DNA from: Scandinavium ludwigii_A
GTDB lineage: Bacteria > Pseudomonadota > Gammaproteobacteria > Enterobacterales > Enterobacteriaceae
Direction: 5' to 3'
DNA length: 64,000 bases
Assembly (NCBI GenBank): GCA_050516505.1
Contig: CP191518.1
Location: 3,782,001 to 3,846,000, forward strand
Part shown: piece by piece, positions 1 to 7,488 of the stretch
Position numbering within the stretch: position 1 is the first letter of the stretch
How the letters are laid out: the number at the start of each line of letters is the position of its first letter
The notes under the pieces: model-generated
Databases searched by the model: none
What the model was told of the DNA's origin: nothing
Seen by the model: only the letters and a program-made list of their open reading frames with translations
Translations under genes and position numbers: made by a program

Positions 1-395
1 CCGGCGAAAGTCTGTTTACCTCGGCATTTTATGAAGGCTGCAAACGCAGCCTGAATCCGGGTGGGATTTTCGTGGCGCAGAACGGCGTGTGCTTCCTGCA
101 ACAGGACGAAGCCCTCGACAGCCATCGCAAGCTCAGCCGCTACTTTGGCGACGTCAGTTTCTATCAGGCGGCCATCCCAACGTACTACGGCGGCATCATG
201 ACCTTCGCCTGGGCGACGGACAACGAAGCGTTGCGCCATCTCTCCACCGAGATTATCCAGGCCCGATTCCATCAGGCTACTCTGACCTGTCGCTACTACA
301 ATCCGGCGATTCACACCGCGGCCTTTGCCTTACCGCAATATTTGCAGAACGCGCTGTCTGCCCCTGAGGAGGTGAACCCAATTGAAAAAGCTTAA
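1..395 (+). CDS. speE: Spermidine synthase SpeE, C-terminal part (5' end outside window)
   Basis: Transfers an aminopropyl group from decarboxylated S-adenosylmethionine to putrescine, giving spermidine and methylthioadenosine in the cytosol. The open frame runs in from the window edge (first whole codon at base 3) and gives about 130 residues. They match the C-terminal half of enterobacterial SpeE, including GESLFTSAFYEG, NPGGIFVAQNG, YYGGIMTFAWA and CRYYNPAIHTAAFALPQYL. The family is about 288 residues, so roughly 155 are missing upstream. The stop codon lies 14 nt inside speD, so the two genes are probably one transcript and translationally coupled. The last residues (after ALSAPEE) differ from E. 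coli, which is normal at this tail. Confidence 0.96.
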   Translation, partial: GESLFTSAFYEGCKRSLNPGGIFVAQNGVCFLQQDEALDSHRKLSRYFGDVSFYQAAIPTYYGGIMTFAWATDNEALRHLSTEIIQARFHQATLTCRYYNPAIHTAAFALPQYLQNALSAPEEVNPIEKA

Positions 396-1176
396 ACTGC
401 ATGGCTTTAACAACCTGACCAAAAGCCTGAGTTTTTGTATTTACGATATCTGCTACGTGAAAACGGCAGAAGAGCGCGATGGTTATATCGCCTATATCGA
501 CGAACTCTACAACGCCAACCGTCTGACCGAAATCCTGTCTGAAACCTGCGCGATCATCGGCGCCAACATTCTGAACATCGCGCGCCAGGATTACGAACCG
601 CAGGGTGCCAGCGTCACCATTCTGGTGAGCGAAGAACCGGTCGACCCGACGCTTATCGACACGACCGAACATCCGGGCCCGCTGCCTGAAGCCGTGGTTG
701 CCCATCTCGATAAAAGCCATATTTGCGTGCACACCTACCCGGAAAGCCACCCGGAAGGCGGCCTGTGTACGTTCCGTGCCGATATTGAAGTCTCGACCTG
801 CGGGGTGATTTCACCGCTGAATGCGCTGAATTACCTGATTCATCAGCTGGAGTCAGATATCGTGACCATCGACTATCGCGTACGCGGATTTACCCGCGAC
901 GTGAACGGCATGAAGCACTTTATCGATCACGAAATTAACTCCATTCAGAACTTTATGTCCGATAACATGAAGGCGCTGTATGACATGATGGATGTGAACG
1001 TGTATCAGGAAAACATCTTCCATACCAAGATGTTACTCAAAGAGTTCGACCTGAAGCACTACATGTTCCACACCAAACCGGAAGACTTAAGTGAAGAAGA
1101 GCGGCAGGCGATTACTGCCCTGCTGTGGAAAGAGATGCGCGAAATCTACTACGGCCGCAATATTCCGGCCGTGTAA
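382..1176 (+). CDS. speD: S-adenosylmethionine decarboxylase proenzyme
   Basis: Decarboxylates S-adenosylmethionine to supply the aminopropyl donor for SpeE. The 264-residue length equals E. coli SpeD. Self-cleavage before Ser112 (in LDKSHICVH) makes the beta and alpha chains and the pyruvoyl cofactor; Cys140 (VSTCGV), needed for catalysis and processing in the family, is present. The start is TTG, not ATG: a strong GAGGAGG Shine-Dalgarno lies just upstream and the N-terminus KKLKLHGFNNLTKSL matches E. coli, which also uses a weak start. The start lies inside speE. It converges with yacL, 39 bp away. Confidence 0.97.
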   Translation: MKKLKLHGFNNLTKSLSFCIYDICYVKTAEERDGYIAYIDELYNANRLTEILSETCAIIGANILNIARQDYEPQGASVTILVSEEPVDPTLIDTTEHPGPLPEAVVAHLDKSHICVHTYPESHPEGGLCTFRADIEVSTCGVISPLNALNYLIHQLESDIVTIDYRVRGFTRDVNGMKHFIDHEINSIQNFMSDNMKALYDMMDVNVYQENIFHTKMLLKEFDLKHYMFHTKPEDLSEEERQAITALLWKEMREIYYGRNIPAV

Positions 1177-1183
1177 GCCATCA

Positions 1184-1201
1184 CGGAGCAGGGACGCTCC
1201 G
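1184..1201. terminator. Small hairpin between convergent speD and yacL
   Basis: CGGAGC, a 6-nt loop and GCTCCG form a perfect 6-bp stem in the 39-bp gap between the two converging genes. No convincing T-tract follows on either strand, so terminator function is only inferred from the position. Confidence 0.35.
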
Positions 1202-1215
1202 CCCGGCAGTCGCGT

Positions 1216-1578
1216 TTATTTCTGATTAATGAACTCGCGGTAGGCTGCAATCACCAGAAGAAAGTCTTCCACGCCACACATCGACAGGCTTTCCTCGTCG
1301 TAGTAGCTCATCCCCTCTTCCATCTCATCGCCGGAAAACTCCAGCAGATTCGCGCGGACCATCACCTCTTCGCCATCCAGCCACAGTGTGTATTCGTGGC
1401 CGGTTCGCTGCCAGGAACGCTCAGTGCCTTTTACCGTCGCAGCCGCCTGTTCAACGTCATCCAGCAGGCCGAGGTTATCTTTCACCTCTTCGTTGAACCA
1501 GTGCCCGACGACTTCGTGGCCCATCGACATCCGCACTTTTACGCCTCCGGTAATGTCGCGCAGAAATTCGTATTCCAT
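1216..1578 (-). CDS. yacL: YacL, UPF0231 family protein
   Basis: A 120-residue acidic cytosolic protein matching E. coli YacL (UPF0231) over its whole length (MEYEFLRDITGG at the start, FLLVIAAYREFINQK at the end). The start ATG follows a GAGGAA Shine-Dalgarno. It has no signal peptide or membrane segment. Its biochemical role is not known. It lies downstream of acnB on the same strand, but an intrinsic terminator and several palindromes separate them, so it probably has its own promoter or depends on read-through. Confidence 0.93.
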   Translation of the reverse strand: MEYEFLRDITGGVKVRMSMGHEVVGHWFNEEVKDNLGLLDDVEQAAATVKGTERSWQRTGHEYTLWLDGEEVMVRANLLEFSGDEMEEGMSYYDEESLSMCGVEDFLLVIAAYREFINQK

Positions 1579-1682
1579 AGTGTGTTCCTCGTAAACGGCA
1601 ACGCGTCACAGCTGCATTGCACCTGTGCTAATTATCGCAGTTAGGAAGGAGAAAAAAAGCGTGGCGGGTGTAAGGAATGGAA

Positions 1683-1714
1683 ATAAAAAACCCTCTGCCG
1701 TAGCAAAGGGTTTT
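1683..1714 (-). terminator. Intrinsic terminator downstream of acnB
   Basis: Read on the minus strand, AAAACCCTTTGC and GCAGAGGGTTTT pair (one G-U) into a 12-bp stem closed by a TACG loop of the stable UNCG type, followed by a T-rich run. It lies about 100 bp past the acnB stop and before yacL. The stem is flanked by A and T runs on both sides, so it may work in both directions. Confidence 0.8.
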
Positions 1715-1718
1715 GTAG

Positions 1719-1744
1719 GCCTGATAAGCGCAGCGCCATCGGGC
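1719..1744 (-). repeat. REP (palindromic unit) element
   Basis: The minus strand reads GCCCGATGGCGCTGCGCTTA followed by TCAGGC, the form of enterobacterial REP/PU sequences (GCCGGATG...CTTATCCGGC). It lies between acnB and yacL. REP elements commonly sit in 3' untranslated regions, where they can stabilise upstream RNA or bind gyrase or IHF. Confidence 0.75.
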
Positions 1745-1752
1745 AATAACAG

Positions 1753-1804
1753 GGGTGTGCGGTCTGATGCCCGCACACCCAGCCCCTCTCCCACGGGGAG
1801 AGGG
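1753..1804. repeat. Two consecutive perfect hairpins just 3' of acnB
   Basis: Hairpin A (1753-1780): GGGTGTGCGG and CCGCACACCC, 10-bp stem with an 8-nt loop. Hairpin B (1784-1804): CCCTCTCCC, a 3-nt loop and GGGAGAGGG, 9-bp stem. Hairpin B resembles the CCCTCTCCC..GGGAGAGGG palindromes dispersed in many enterobacterial intergenic regions. The array ends only a few bases from the acnB stop codon. Confidence 0.65.
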
Positions 1805-1810
1805 TGGCAC

Positions 1811-4408
1811 TTATACGGCGGTCTGGAAAATAACGCCGTCGGCTTTCTCGGTGTACTGAGTCAGCTTGTCGAAGTTCAGATAGCGGTAAGTATCCACCGC
1901 GGTCTTATCAACCTGCGACACATAGGTCTGGTACTCTTCCGGCGTTGGCAGTTTGCCGATCAGCGCCGCAACGGCCGCCAGTTCAGCAGAAGCCAGGTAG
2001 ACGTTCGCGCCAGTACCGAGACGGTTCGGGAAGTTACGGGTCGAGGTGGAAACCACCGTTGAACCGTCTGCCACACGCGCCTGGTTACCCATGCACAGGG
2101 AGCAGCCCGGGATCTCGATACGTGCCCCACTCTTACCGAAAATGCTGTAGTAGCCTTCTTCCGTCAGCTGCGCAGCATCCATACGAGTCGGCGGAGCCAC
2201 CCACAGGCGGGTTGGCAGCTGGCCTTTATGGGCGTCCAGCAGTTTACCGGCCGCACGGAAGTGACCAATGTTGGTCATGCAGGAACCGATGAACACTTCG
2301 TCAATCTTGTCGCCCTGCACGTCGGACAGCAGACGCGCGTCATCCGGATCGTTCGGCGCACACAGGATTGGCTCTTTGATATCCGCCAGATCGATGTCGA
2401 TCACCGCCGCGTATTCCGCATCAGCATCGGCTTCCATCAGTTGCGGATCTGCCAGCCATTTTTCCATGCCCTGAACGCGACGCTCCAGCGTACGACGATC
2501 GCCGTAGCCTTCCGCAATCATCCACTTCAGCAGCACGATGTTAGAGCTCAGATACTCTTCGATCGGCGCCTGATTCAGTTTGATGGTACAACCCGCAGCA
2601 GAACGCTCAGCGGACGCATCGGTCAGTTCGAATGCCTGCTCCACCTTCAGATCCGGCAGACCTTCAATTTCCAGAATGCGGCCAGAGAAGATGTTTTTCT
2701 TCCCTTTCTTCTCAACAGTCAGCAAGCCCTGCTTGATGGCGTACAGCGGGATAGCATGCACAAGATCACGCAGAGTAATGCCCGGCTGCATTTTGCCTTT
2801 GAAGCGCACCAGCACGGACTCAGGCATATCGAGCGGCATGACGCCGGTCGCCGCAGCAAACGCCACCAGGCCAGAACCTGCCGGGAAGGAGATGCCGATT
2901 GGGAAACGGGTATGAGAGTCACCGCCGGTGCCCACGGTATCCGGCAGCAGCATACGGTTCAGCCACGAGTGGATAACGCCGTCGCCCGGACGCAGTGACA
3001 CGCCGCCGCGGTTCATGATGAAGTCCGGCAGTGTGTGGTGCGTGGTCACATCAACAGGCTTCGGATAGGCCGCGGTGTGGCAGAAGGACTGCATCACCAG
3101 GTCCGAAGAGAAGCCCAGACACGCCAGGTCTTTCAGTTCATCACGGGTCATTGGGCCGGTGGTGTCCTGAGAACCCACAGACGTCATTTTCGGTTCGCAG
3201 TAAGCGCCAGGACGCACGCCCTCTACGCCGCATGCGCGACCGACCATTTTCTGCGCCAGTGAATAACCGCGGCTGCTTTCAGCCACGTCTTTCGCCTGAC
3301 GGAATACTTCACTGTGCGGCAGACCCAGCGCTTCACGCGCTTTGGTGGTCAGGCCACGACCGATGATCAGCGGGATACGGCCACCGGCACGTACTTCGTC
3401 AACCAGCACATCGGTTTTCAGCTCAAAGTTGGCCAGCAGTTCATTGGTTTCGTGGTTACGCACTTCACCTTTGAACGGGTAAACGTCAATCACGTCGCCC
3501 ATGTTCAGGTTGTTAACGTCCACTTCTACCGGCAGCGCGCCCGCATCTTCCATGGTGTTGAAGAAGATAGGTGCGATTTTACCGCCCAGAACCAGACCGC
3601 CGCCGCGCTTGTTCGGCACGTTCGGAATGTCATCCCCCATGAACCACAGCACCGAGTTGGTCGCGGATTTACGGGAAGAACCGGTACCGACCACGTCACC
3701 GACGTAGGCCAGCGGGAAGCCTTTTGCCTGCAGGGCTTCGATCTGTTTGATCGGGCCGACGGCTCCAGGCTGATCTGGATCGATACCGTCACGGGCGTTT
3801 TTCAGCATCGCCAGAGCGTGCAGAGGAATATCCGGGCGTGACCACGCATCCGGTGCCGGAGACAGGTCATCAGTGTTGGTTTCGCCAGTTACTTTGAACA
3901 CGGTAACGGTCAGTTTCTCAGCCAGCTGCGGACGGTTCAGGAACCATTCCGCGTCGGCCCAGGACTGCATCACCTGTTTGGCGTAGGAATTACCCGCTTT
4001 CGCTTTTTCTTCGACGTCGTAGAAGTTATCGAACATCAGCAGCGTTTGAGACAAGGCTTTCGCGGCAATCGGTGCCAACGTGGCGCTGTCCAACGCGTCA
4101 ATCAGAGGGTGAATATTGTAGCCGCCCTGCATGGTGCCCAGCAGTTCGATGGCTTTTTCGGGGGTGACTAATGGGGAGGTTGCTTCGCCTTTGGCGACAG
4201 CAGCAAGGAAACCGGCTTTAACGTAGGCAGCTTCATCGACGCCTGGTGGTACACGGTTAATCAGCAGATCTAATAGGAATTCTTCTTCGCCCGCGGGCGG
4301 TGCTTTCAGCAGCTCGACGAGTGCGGCCATTTGGGTTGCATCTATAGGTTTTGCAACAATTCCCTCGGCGGCACGCTCAGCTACGTGCTTACGGTATTCT
4401 TCTAGCAC
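1811..4408 (-). CDS. acnB: Aconitate hydratase B
   Basis: Interconverts citrate and isocitrate in the TCA cycle and also dehydrates 2-methylisocitrate. The 865 residues equal E. coli AcnB. The cluster-binding cysteines are visible in VFIGSCMTNIGHF and IPGCSLCMGN near the C-terminus, and the AcnB-specific N-terminal HEAT-like domain precedes the swivel domain. The start is GTG (LEEYRKHVAER follows), with a GAGGAGA Shine-Dalgarno, as in E. coli. A TATAAT hexamer lies about 27 bp upstream of the start codon. In E. coli the apo-form binds mRNA and the transcript is a RyhB target; that regulation is family knowledge, not shown here. Confidence 0.98.
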   Translation of the reverse strand: MLEEYRKHVAERAAEGIVAKPIDATQMAALVELLKAPPAGEEEFLLDLLINRVPPGVDEAAYVKAGFLAAVAKGEATSPLVTPEKAIELLGTMQGGYNIHPLIDALDSATLAPIAAKALSQTLLMFDNFYDVEEKAKAGNSYAKQVMQSWADAEWFLNRPQLAEKLTVTVFKVTGETNTDDLSPAPDAWSRPDIPLHALAMLKNARDGIDPDQPGAVGPIKQIEALQAKGFPLAYVGDVVGTGSSRKSATNSVLWFMGDDIPNVPNKRGGGLVLGGKIAPIFFNTMEDAGALPVEVDVNNLNMGDVIDVYPFKGEVRNHETNELLANFELKTDVLVDEVRAGGRIPLIIGRGLTTKAREALGLPHSEVFRQAKDVAESSRGYSLAQKMVGRACGVEGVRPGAYCEPKMTSVGSQDTTGPMTRDELKDLACLGFSSDLVMQSFCHTAAYPKPVDVTTHHTLPDFIMNRGGVSLRPGDGVIHSWLNRMLLPDTVGTGGDSHTRFPIGISFPAGSGLVAFAAATGVMPLDMPESVLVRFKGKMQPGITLRDLVHAIPLYAIKQGLLTVEKKGKKNIFSGRILEIEGLPDLKVEQAFELTDASAERSAAGCTIKLNQAPIEEYLSSNIVLLKWMIAEGYGDRRTLERRVQGMEKWLADPQLMEADADAEYAAVIDIDLADIKEPILCAPNDPDDARLLSDVQGDKIDEVFIGSCMTNIGHFRAAGKLLDAHKGQLPTRLWVAPPTRMDAAQLTEEGYYSIFGKSGARIEIPGCSLCMGNQARVADGSTVVSTSTRNFPNRLGTGANVYLASAELAAVAALIGKLPTPEEYQTYVSQVDKTAVDTYRYLNFDKLTQYTEKADGVIFQTAV

Positions 4409-4776
4409 GACGGTATCTCCTCGCTCTCATTATATATTGCATCTGCGGACGGGACGTTCTCTTCACGCTCCTGTGAGACAGCAGTTAGTAGGGTACTTTA
4501 GCCCGATACCGCGTCGGGCAGCATAGCAGGATTTAGGGGGGGTGTTAATCCGTTTACAAAAAAGCAACATTAAAATTTTGCTGAATCGTTAAGGTCAGCA
4601 TAAAGCAGGTAAAAAACCCTTTTTAGGTCGGGTAAATTTCTTTTAAAACACGTCAATCGTGCAATATCCCAACAAAAGTCAAAAAGAAAAAATAAGTCTC
4701 CCTATACTCCCGGCAATGCTGCCATTTTCGGCAATACTCTCTGACACAGGCCAAAATTTTGCGCCAGGAGATAAAA
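4409..4776. promoter_or_regulatory. Divergent intergenic region, acnB / DUF3300 gene
   Basis: A 368-bp gap between genes reading away from each other. On the minus strand GAGGAGA (Shine-Dalgarno) and TATAAT precede acnB. GCCCGA and TCGGGC at 4501-4519 form a 6-bp stem. The right half is AT-rich with a TATACT hexamer near 4703 and an AGGAG Shine-Dalgarno before the ATG at 4777. No clear -35 hexamers were seen and no gene is evident. Confidence 0.5.
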
Positions 4777-6531
4777 ATGACGTTGCCTTTCAAGCCCCAT
4801 ATCCTTGCGCTCCTTTGTTGCGCCGGGCTTTTAGCCGCCTCGGGAACGCTGTATGTTAAAAGCCGGGCGGCAGATACACCGCCAGCGCCCGCCCCTGTCG
4901 CTCAGCCTGCACCTGCTCCAGCAGCCGTCGCCACACCGGCCCCAGCCACTGCACAACCGGTCGCCTCGACCTTTACTTCCGCGCAAATCGATCAGTGGGT
5001 CGCGCCTATCGCACTCTATCCGGATAACCTGCTGTCACAGGTACTGATGGCGTCGACTTACCCAAGCAACGTGCTGCAAGCCGTTCAGTGGTCGCAGGAT
5101 AACCCGACGATGCAGGGTGATCCCGCCGTGCAGGCCGTCGCTAACCAGCCGTGGGACCCGAGCGTGAAATCGCTGGTTGCCTTCCCGGCACTTCTGTCGC
5201 TGATGGGTGAAAACCCGCAGTGGGTGCAGGATCTGGGAAATGCGTTTCTGGCCCAGCCGCAGGACGTGATGGATTCGGTGCAGAAACTGCGTACCGTGGC
5301 ACAGCAAACCGGGACGCTGAAATCGTCTCCGCAGCAAAAGGTGACCACCACCCAAATCGCCCCGGCGCCACAGACCGAGACGACAGCGTCAACGGCGACG
5401 ACGTCTACCACCCGAAGCAGCACCACCACCGTTGTCGAACCGGCACCGACTACGCAAATTATCAAAATCGAGTCCACTGACCCGAACGTGGTCTATGTCC
5501 CGACCTACAACCCGAACACCGTGTACGGCACTTGGCCGAACACTTCTTATCCGCCAGTTTATCTGCCTCCGACCCCGGGCCAGCAGTTCAGCAATAGCTA
5601 CATGAATGGCCTCGGTTATAGCCTCGGCGTCGCCACGACCTGGGCACTGTTCAGCAGCATCGATTGGGATGATGACCACCATCATCATGACGATGATTAT
5701 TACCATCACGATGGCGGCTATCACGGCGGCGGAAACAACAACATCAACATCAACGTCAACAACTACAACCACTTCACCAACCAGCATCTGGATGGTAAGA
5801 ACACGAACTGGCAGCATAACCCGACGTTCCGTAATAACGTGCCGTATCCCAATAACACCGTCGCGCAGCGTTTCCATCAGACCAATGTGCCAGGCGGTCT
5901 GAGCGCCACGCAGCACGCGCCGGGCAACCTGACCAACCAGCGTCAGGCGGCGCTAGATCAGTTCCAGCAGCGCACCCATAACGGCGCTGCTGCCGGGTTG
6001 ACTGCGGGCGGTGTCGCCGCCGTAGCGGGTAATCGCAATTCACAGCGTGAAGCGGCCTCGCAGCAGCTGAACAAAATTACCCAGCGCAGCAATTACCGTG
6101 GATATGACACGCCGCAGAACCGGGCGGCAGCGAAAGAGAAGTTGCAACACCCGACTGCCCAGCAGCAACAGCATCGTCAGGACGTGAAATCTCGGGTTCA
6201 GAACCCAACAGCGCAACAGCAGCAGCATCGTCAGGAAGCGAAGTCCCGAGTCCAGCATCCGACGGCGCAGCAGCAACAGCATCGCGAAGCGGCGAAGTCG
6301 CAGGTGCAGCAGCACCGGGCCAACGTGACCCCTGAACAACATCAGCAGCGCCAGCAGAAGGCACAAAACCTGCGTTCAAACGCGTTCAGCGGCAACGAGA
6401 GTCGGTCGCCGTCCTGGGAAGCCCAGCGCCAACGGGGAATGCAGAGCCGCAGTTCCGCGCACCTGAACAATAATGAGCGTGCGGCGGTCCAGCAACATGT
6501 GTCTCAACATCGCGAACTGCGTCACCGCTAA
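4777..6531 (+). CDS. yacH: Secreted DUF3300 protein, YacH-like
   Basis: A 584-residue exported protein of unknown function. ATG 4777 is preferred because AGGAG lies 6 nt before it; an in-frame TTG at 4759 has no such site. Order: signal peptide or anchor (LALLCCAGLLAASGTLYV), a Pro/Ala-rich linker to about residue 60, a DUF3300 domain from about 65 (FTSAQIDQWVAPIALYPDNL) to about 180, a Thr/Ser-rich stretch, a second conserved part (VVYVPTYNPNTVYG), a His/Asp run around residues 296-320, an Asn-rich tract, then a basic Gln/His-rich C-terminus with three 18-residue repeats. The locus (between lpdA and acnB) and orientation match E. coli yacH. The His/Asp tract suggests metal binding, which is inference. 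DUF2950 follows after 12 nt. Confidence 0.85.
   Translation: MTLPFKPHILALLCCAGLLAASGTLYVKSRAADTPPAPAPVAQPAPAPAAVATPAPATAQPVASTFTSAQIDQWVAPIALYPDNLLSQVLMASTYPSNVLQAVQWSQDNPTMQGDPAVQAVANQPWDPSVKSLVAFPALLSLMGENPQWVQDLGNAFLAQPQDVMDSVQKLRTVAQQTGTLKSSPQQKVTTTQIAPAPQTETTASTATTSTTRSSTTTVVEPAPTTQIIKIESTDPNVVYVPTYNPNTVYGTWPNTSYPPVYLPPTPGQQFSNSYMNGLGYSLGVATTWALFSSIDWDDDHHHHDDDYYHHDGGYHGGGNNNININVNNYNHFTNQHLDGKNTNWQHNPTFRNNVPYPNNTVAQRFHQTNVPGGLSATQHAPGNLTNQRQAALDQFQQRTHNGAAAGLTAGGVAAVAGNRNSQREAASQQLNKITQRSNYRGYDTPQNRAAAKEKLQHPTAQQQQHRQDVKSRVQNPTAQQQQHRQEAKSRVQHPTAQQQQHREAAKSQVQQHRANVTPEQHQQRQQKAQNLRSNAFSGNESRSPSWEAQRQRGMQSRSSAHLNNNERAAVQQHVSQHRELRHR
6142..6303 (+). repeat. Three 54-bp coding tandem repeats
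   Basis: Three in-frame units start at 6142, 6196 and 6250, each encoding an 18-residue variant of (V/L)Q(H/N)PTAQQQQHR(Q/E)(D/E/A)(A/V)KS(R/Q). Units differ at scattered codons, so they are older than a recent slippage event. The repeats build a basic, Gln/His-rich, probably helical tail. Confidence 0.9.
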
Positions 6532-6543
6532 GGAGCTGTTGTA

Positions 6544-7338
6544 ATGAAAAAATTGATGATTTCTGGCTTACTGGCGCTGTTTGCCCTGCCCGCTTTTGCA
6601 CAGCAGCATTTTGCAACACCTGACAAAGCTGCTACTGCGCTGGCGGATGCCGTCTCAAGCCAGAACGAAGCCGCGCTGGACGATTTGCTCGGTGAAAACT
6701 GGCAGCAGTATTTACCCCCGGAAGGAGCCGATCCGGAAGCGGTGGCCCGTTTTGTGCGCGACTGGAAAGTCGAGCATAAAATCGTACAACAGGGCGATAC
6801 TGCGTTTCTGAACGTAGGTCGTGAAGAGTGGCAGTTGCCGATCCCGATGCTGAAAACCGCGGAAGGCTGGTACTTCGATATGGCGCAAGCCGCTGACGAG
6901 ATCCAGACGCGTGAAATCGGACGCAACGAGCTGTCGGCCATCCAGGCGATGCATGCCTATGTTGATGCGCAGAACGACTATTACCAGCGCTTCCAGGTCT
7001 ATGCAAAAAAACTGCTCAGCAGCGAAGGGGCGAAAGATGGTCTCTACTGGCCGACTCAGTCTGGTGATGTGCCGAGTCCGTTAGGGCCGGCCTACAGCCC
7101 ATCTGAACCAGGCGAAGGCTATCACGGCTATCTTTTCCGCATTATTCCCGACAACGACAAACAGGGCTTTGCGCTGATTGCCTGGCCGGTGAAATACGGT
7201 GAAACAGGGATCATGAGCTTTATGATCGACGAGAAAGACACGGTTTGGCAGATGGATGCCGGCCTGTTGACGCCGGATAAAGTTGACGCCGTTAAGGTTT
7301 TTGCTCCGGCGAAACCGTGGCAGGAAATTAATCAGTAA
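6544..7338 (+). CDS. Secreted DUF2950 protein
   Basis: A 264-residue protein with a clean signal peptide (KKLMISGLLALFALPAFA, cleavage expected before QQHF). The mature part matches DUF2950 in pattern: FATPDKAATALADAVSSQ at the start, GYHGYLFRII and GFALIAWPVKYGETGIMSFM toward the end. It starts 12 nt after the DUF3300 gene with an AAGGAG Shine-Dalgarno, and a terminator follows, so the two genes look like one operon. No catalytic motif is recognised and the role is unknown. DUF3300 and DUF2950 genes are often neighbours, which suggests a joint periplasmic job (inference). Confidence 0.85.
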   Translation: MKKLMISGLLALFALPAFAQQHFATPDKAATALADAVSSQNEAALDDLLGENWQQYLPPEGADPEAVARFVRDWKVEHKIVQQGDTAFLNVGREEWQLPIPMLKTAEGWYFDMAQAADEIQTREIGRNELSAIQAMHAYVDAQNDYYQRFQVYAKKLLSSEGAKDGLYWPTQSGDVPSPLGPAYSPSEPGEGYHGYLFRIIPDNDKQGFALIAWPVKYGETGIMSFMIDEKDTVWQMDAGLLTPDKVDAVKVFAPAKPWQEINQ

Positions 7339-7345
7339 GCATCCT

Positions 7346-7373
7346 AAGGGCTCGCATCAGGCGGGCCCTTTTT
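7346..7373 (+). terminator. Intrinsic terminator after the DUF3300-DUF2950 pair
   Basis: AAGGGC and GCCCTT flank a 13-nt centre that pairs partly, and TTTTT follows. It begins 8 nt after the DUF2950 stop codon. Confidence 0.75.
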
Positions 7374-7488
7374 CATTGCCTCCCCGTCCAATCGCGTGAA
7401 CTCGCGCACATTTCAATATCCTGCTGACGAGCCACCTCGCTCTCTGTGATACTAGTCATCATAGTGGCGGGATTTTTTCGGATGCAGA

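Noticed and set aside
6142..6303. Regularly spaced repeats that might suggest a CRISPR array
   Set aside because: The 54-bp units are contiguous, in frame and coding, with no unique spacers and no cas genes nearby.
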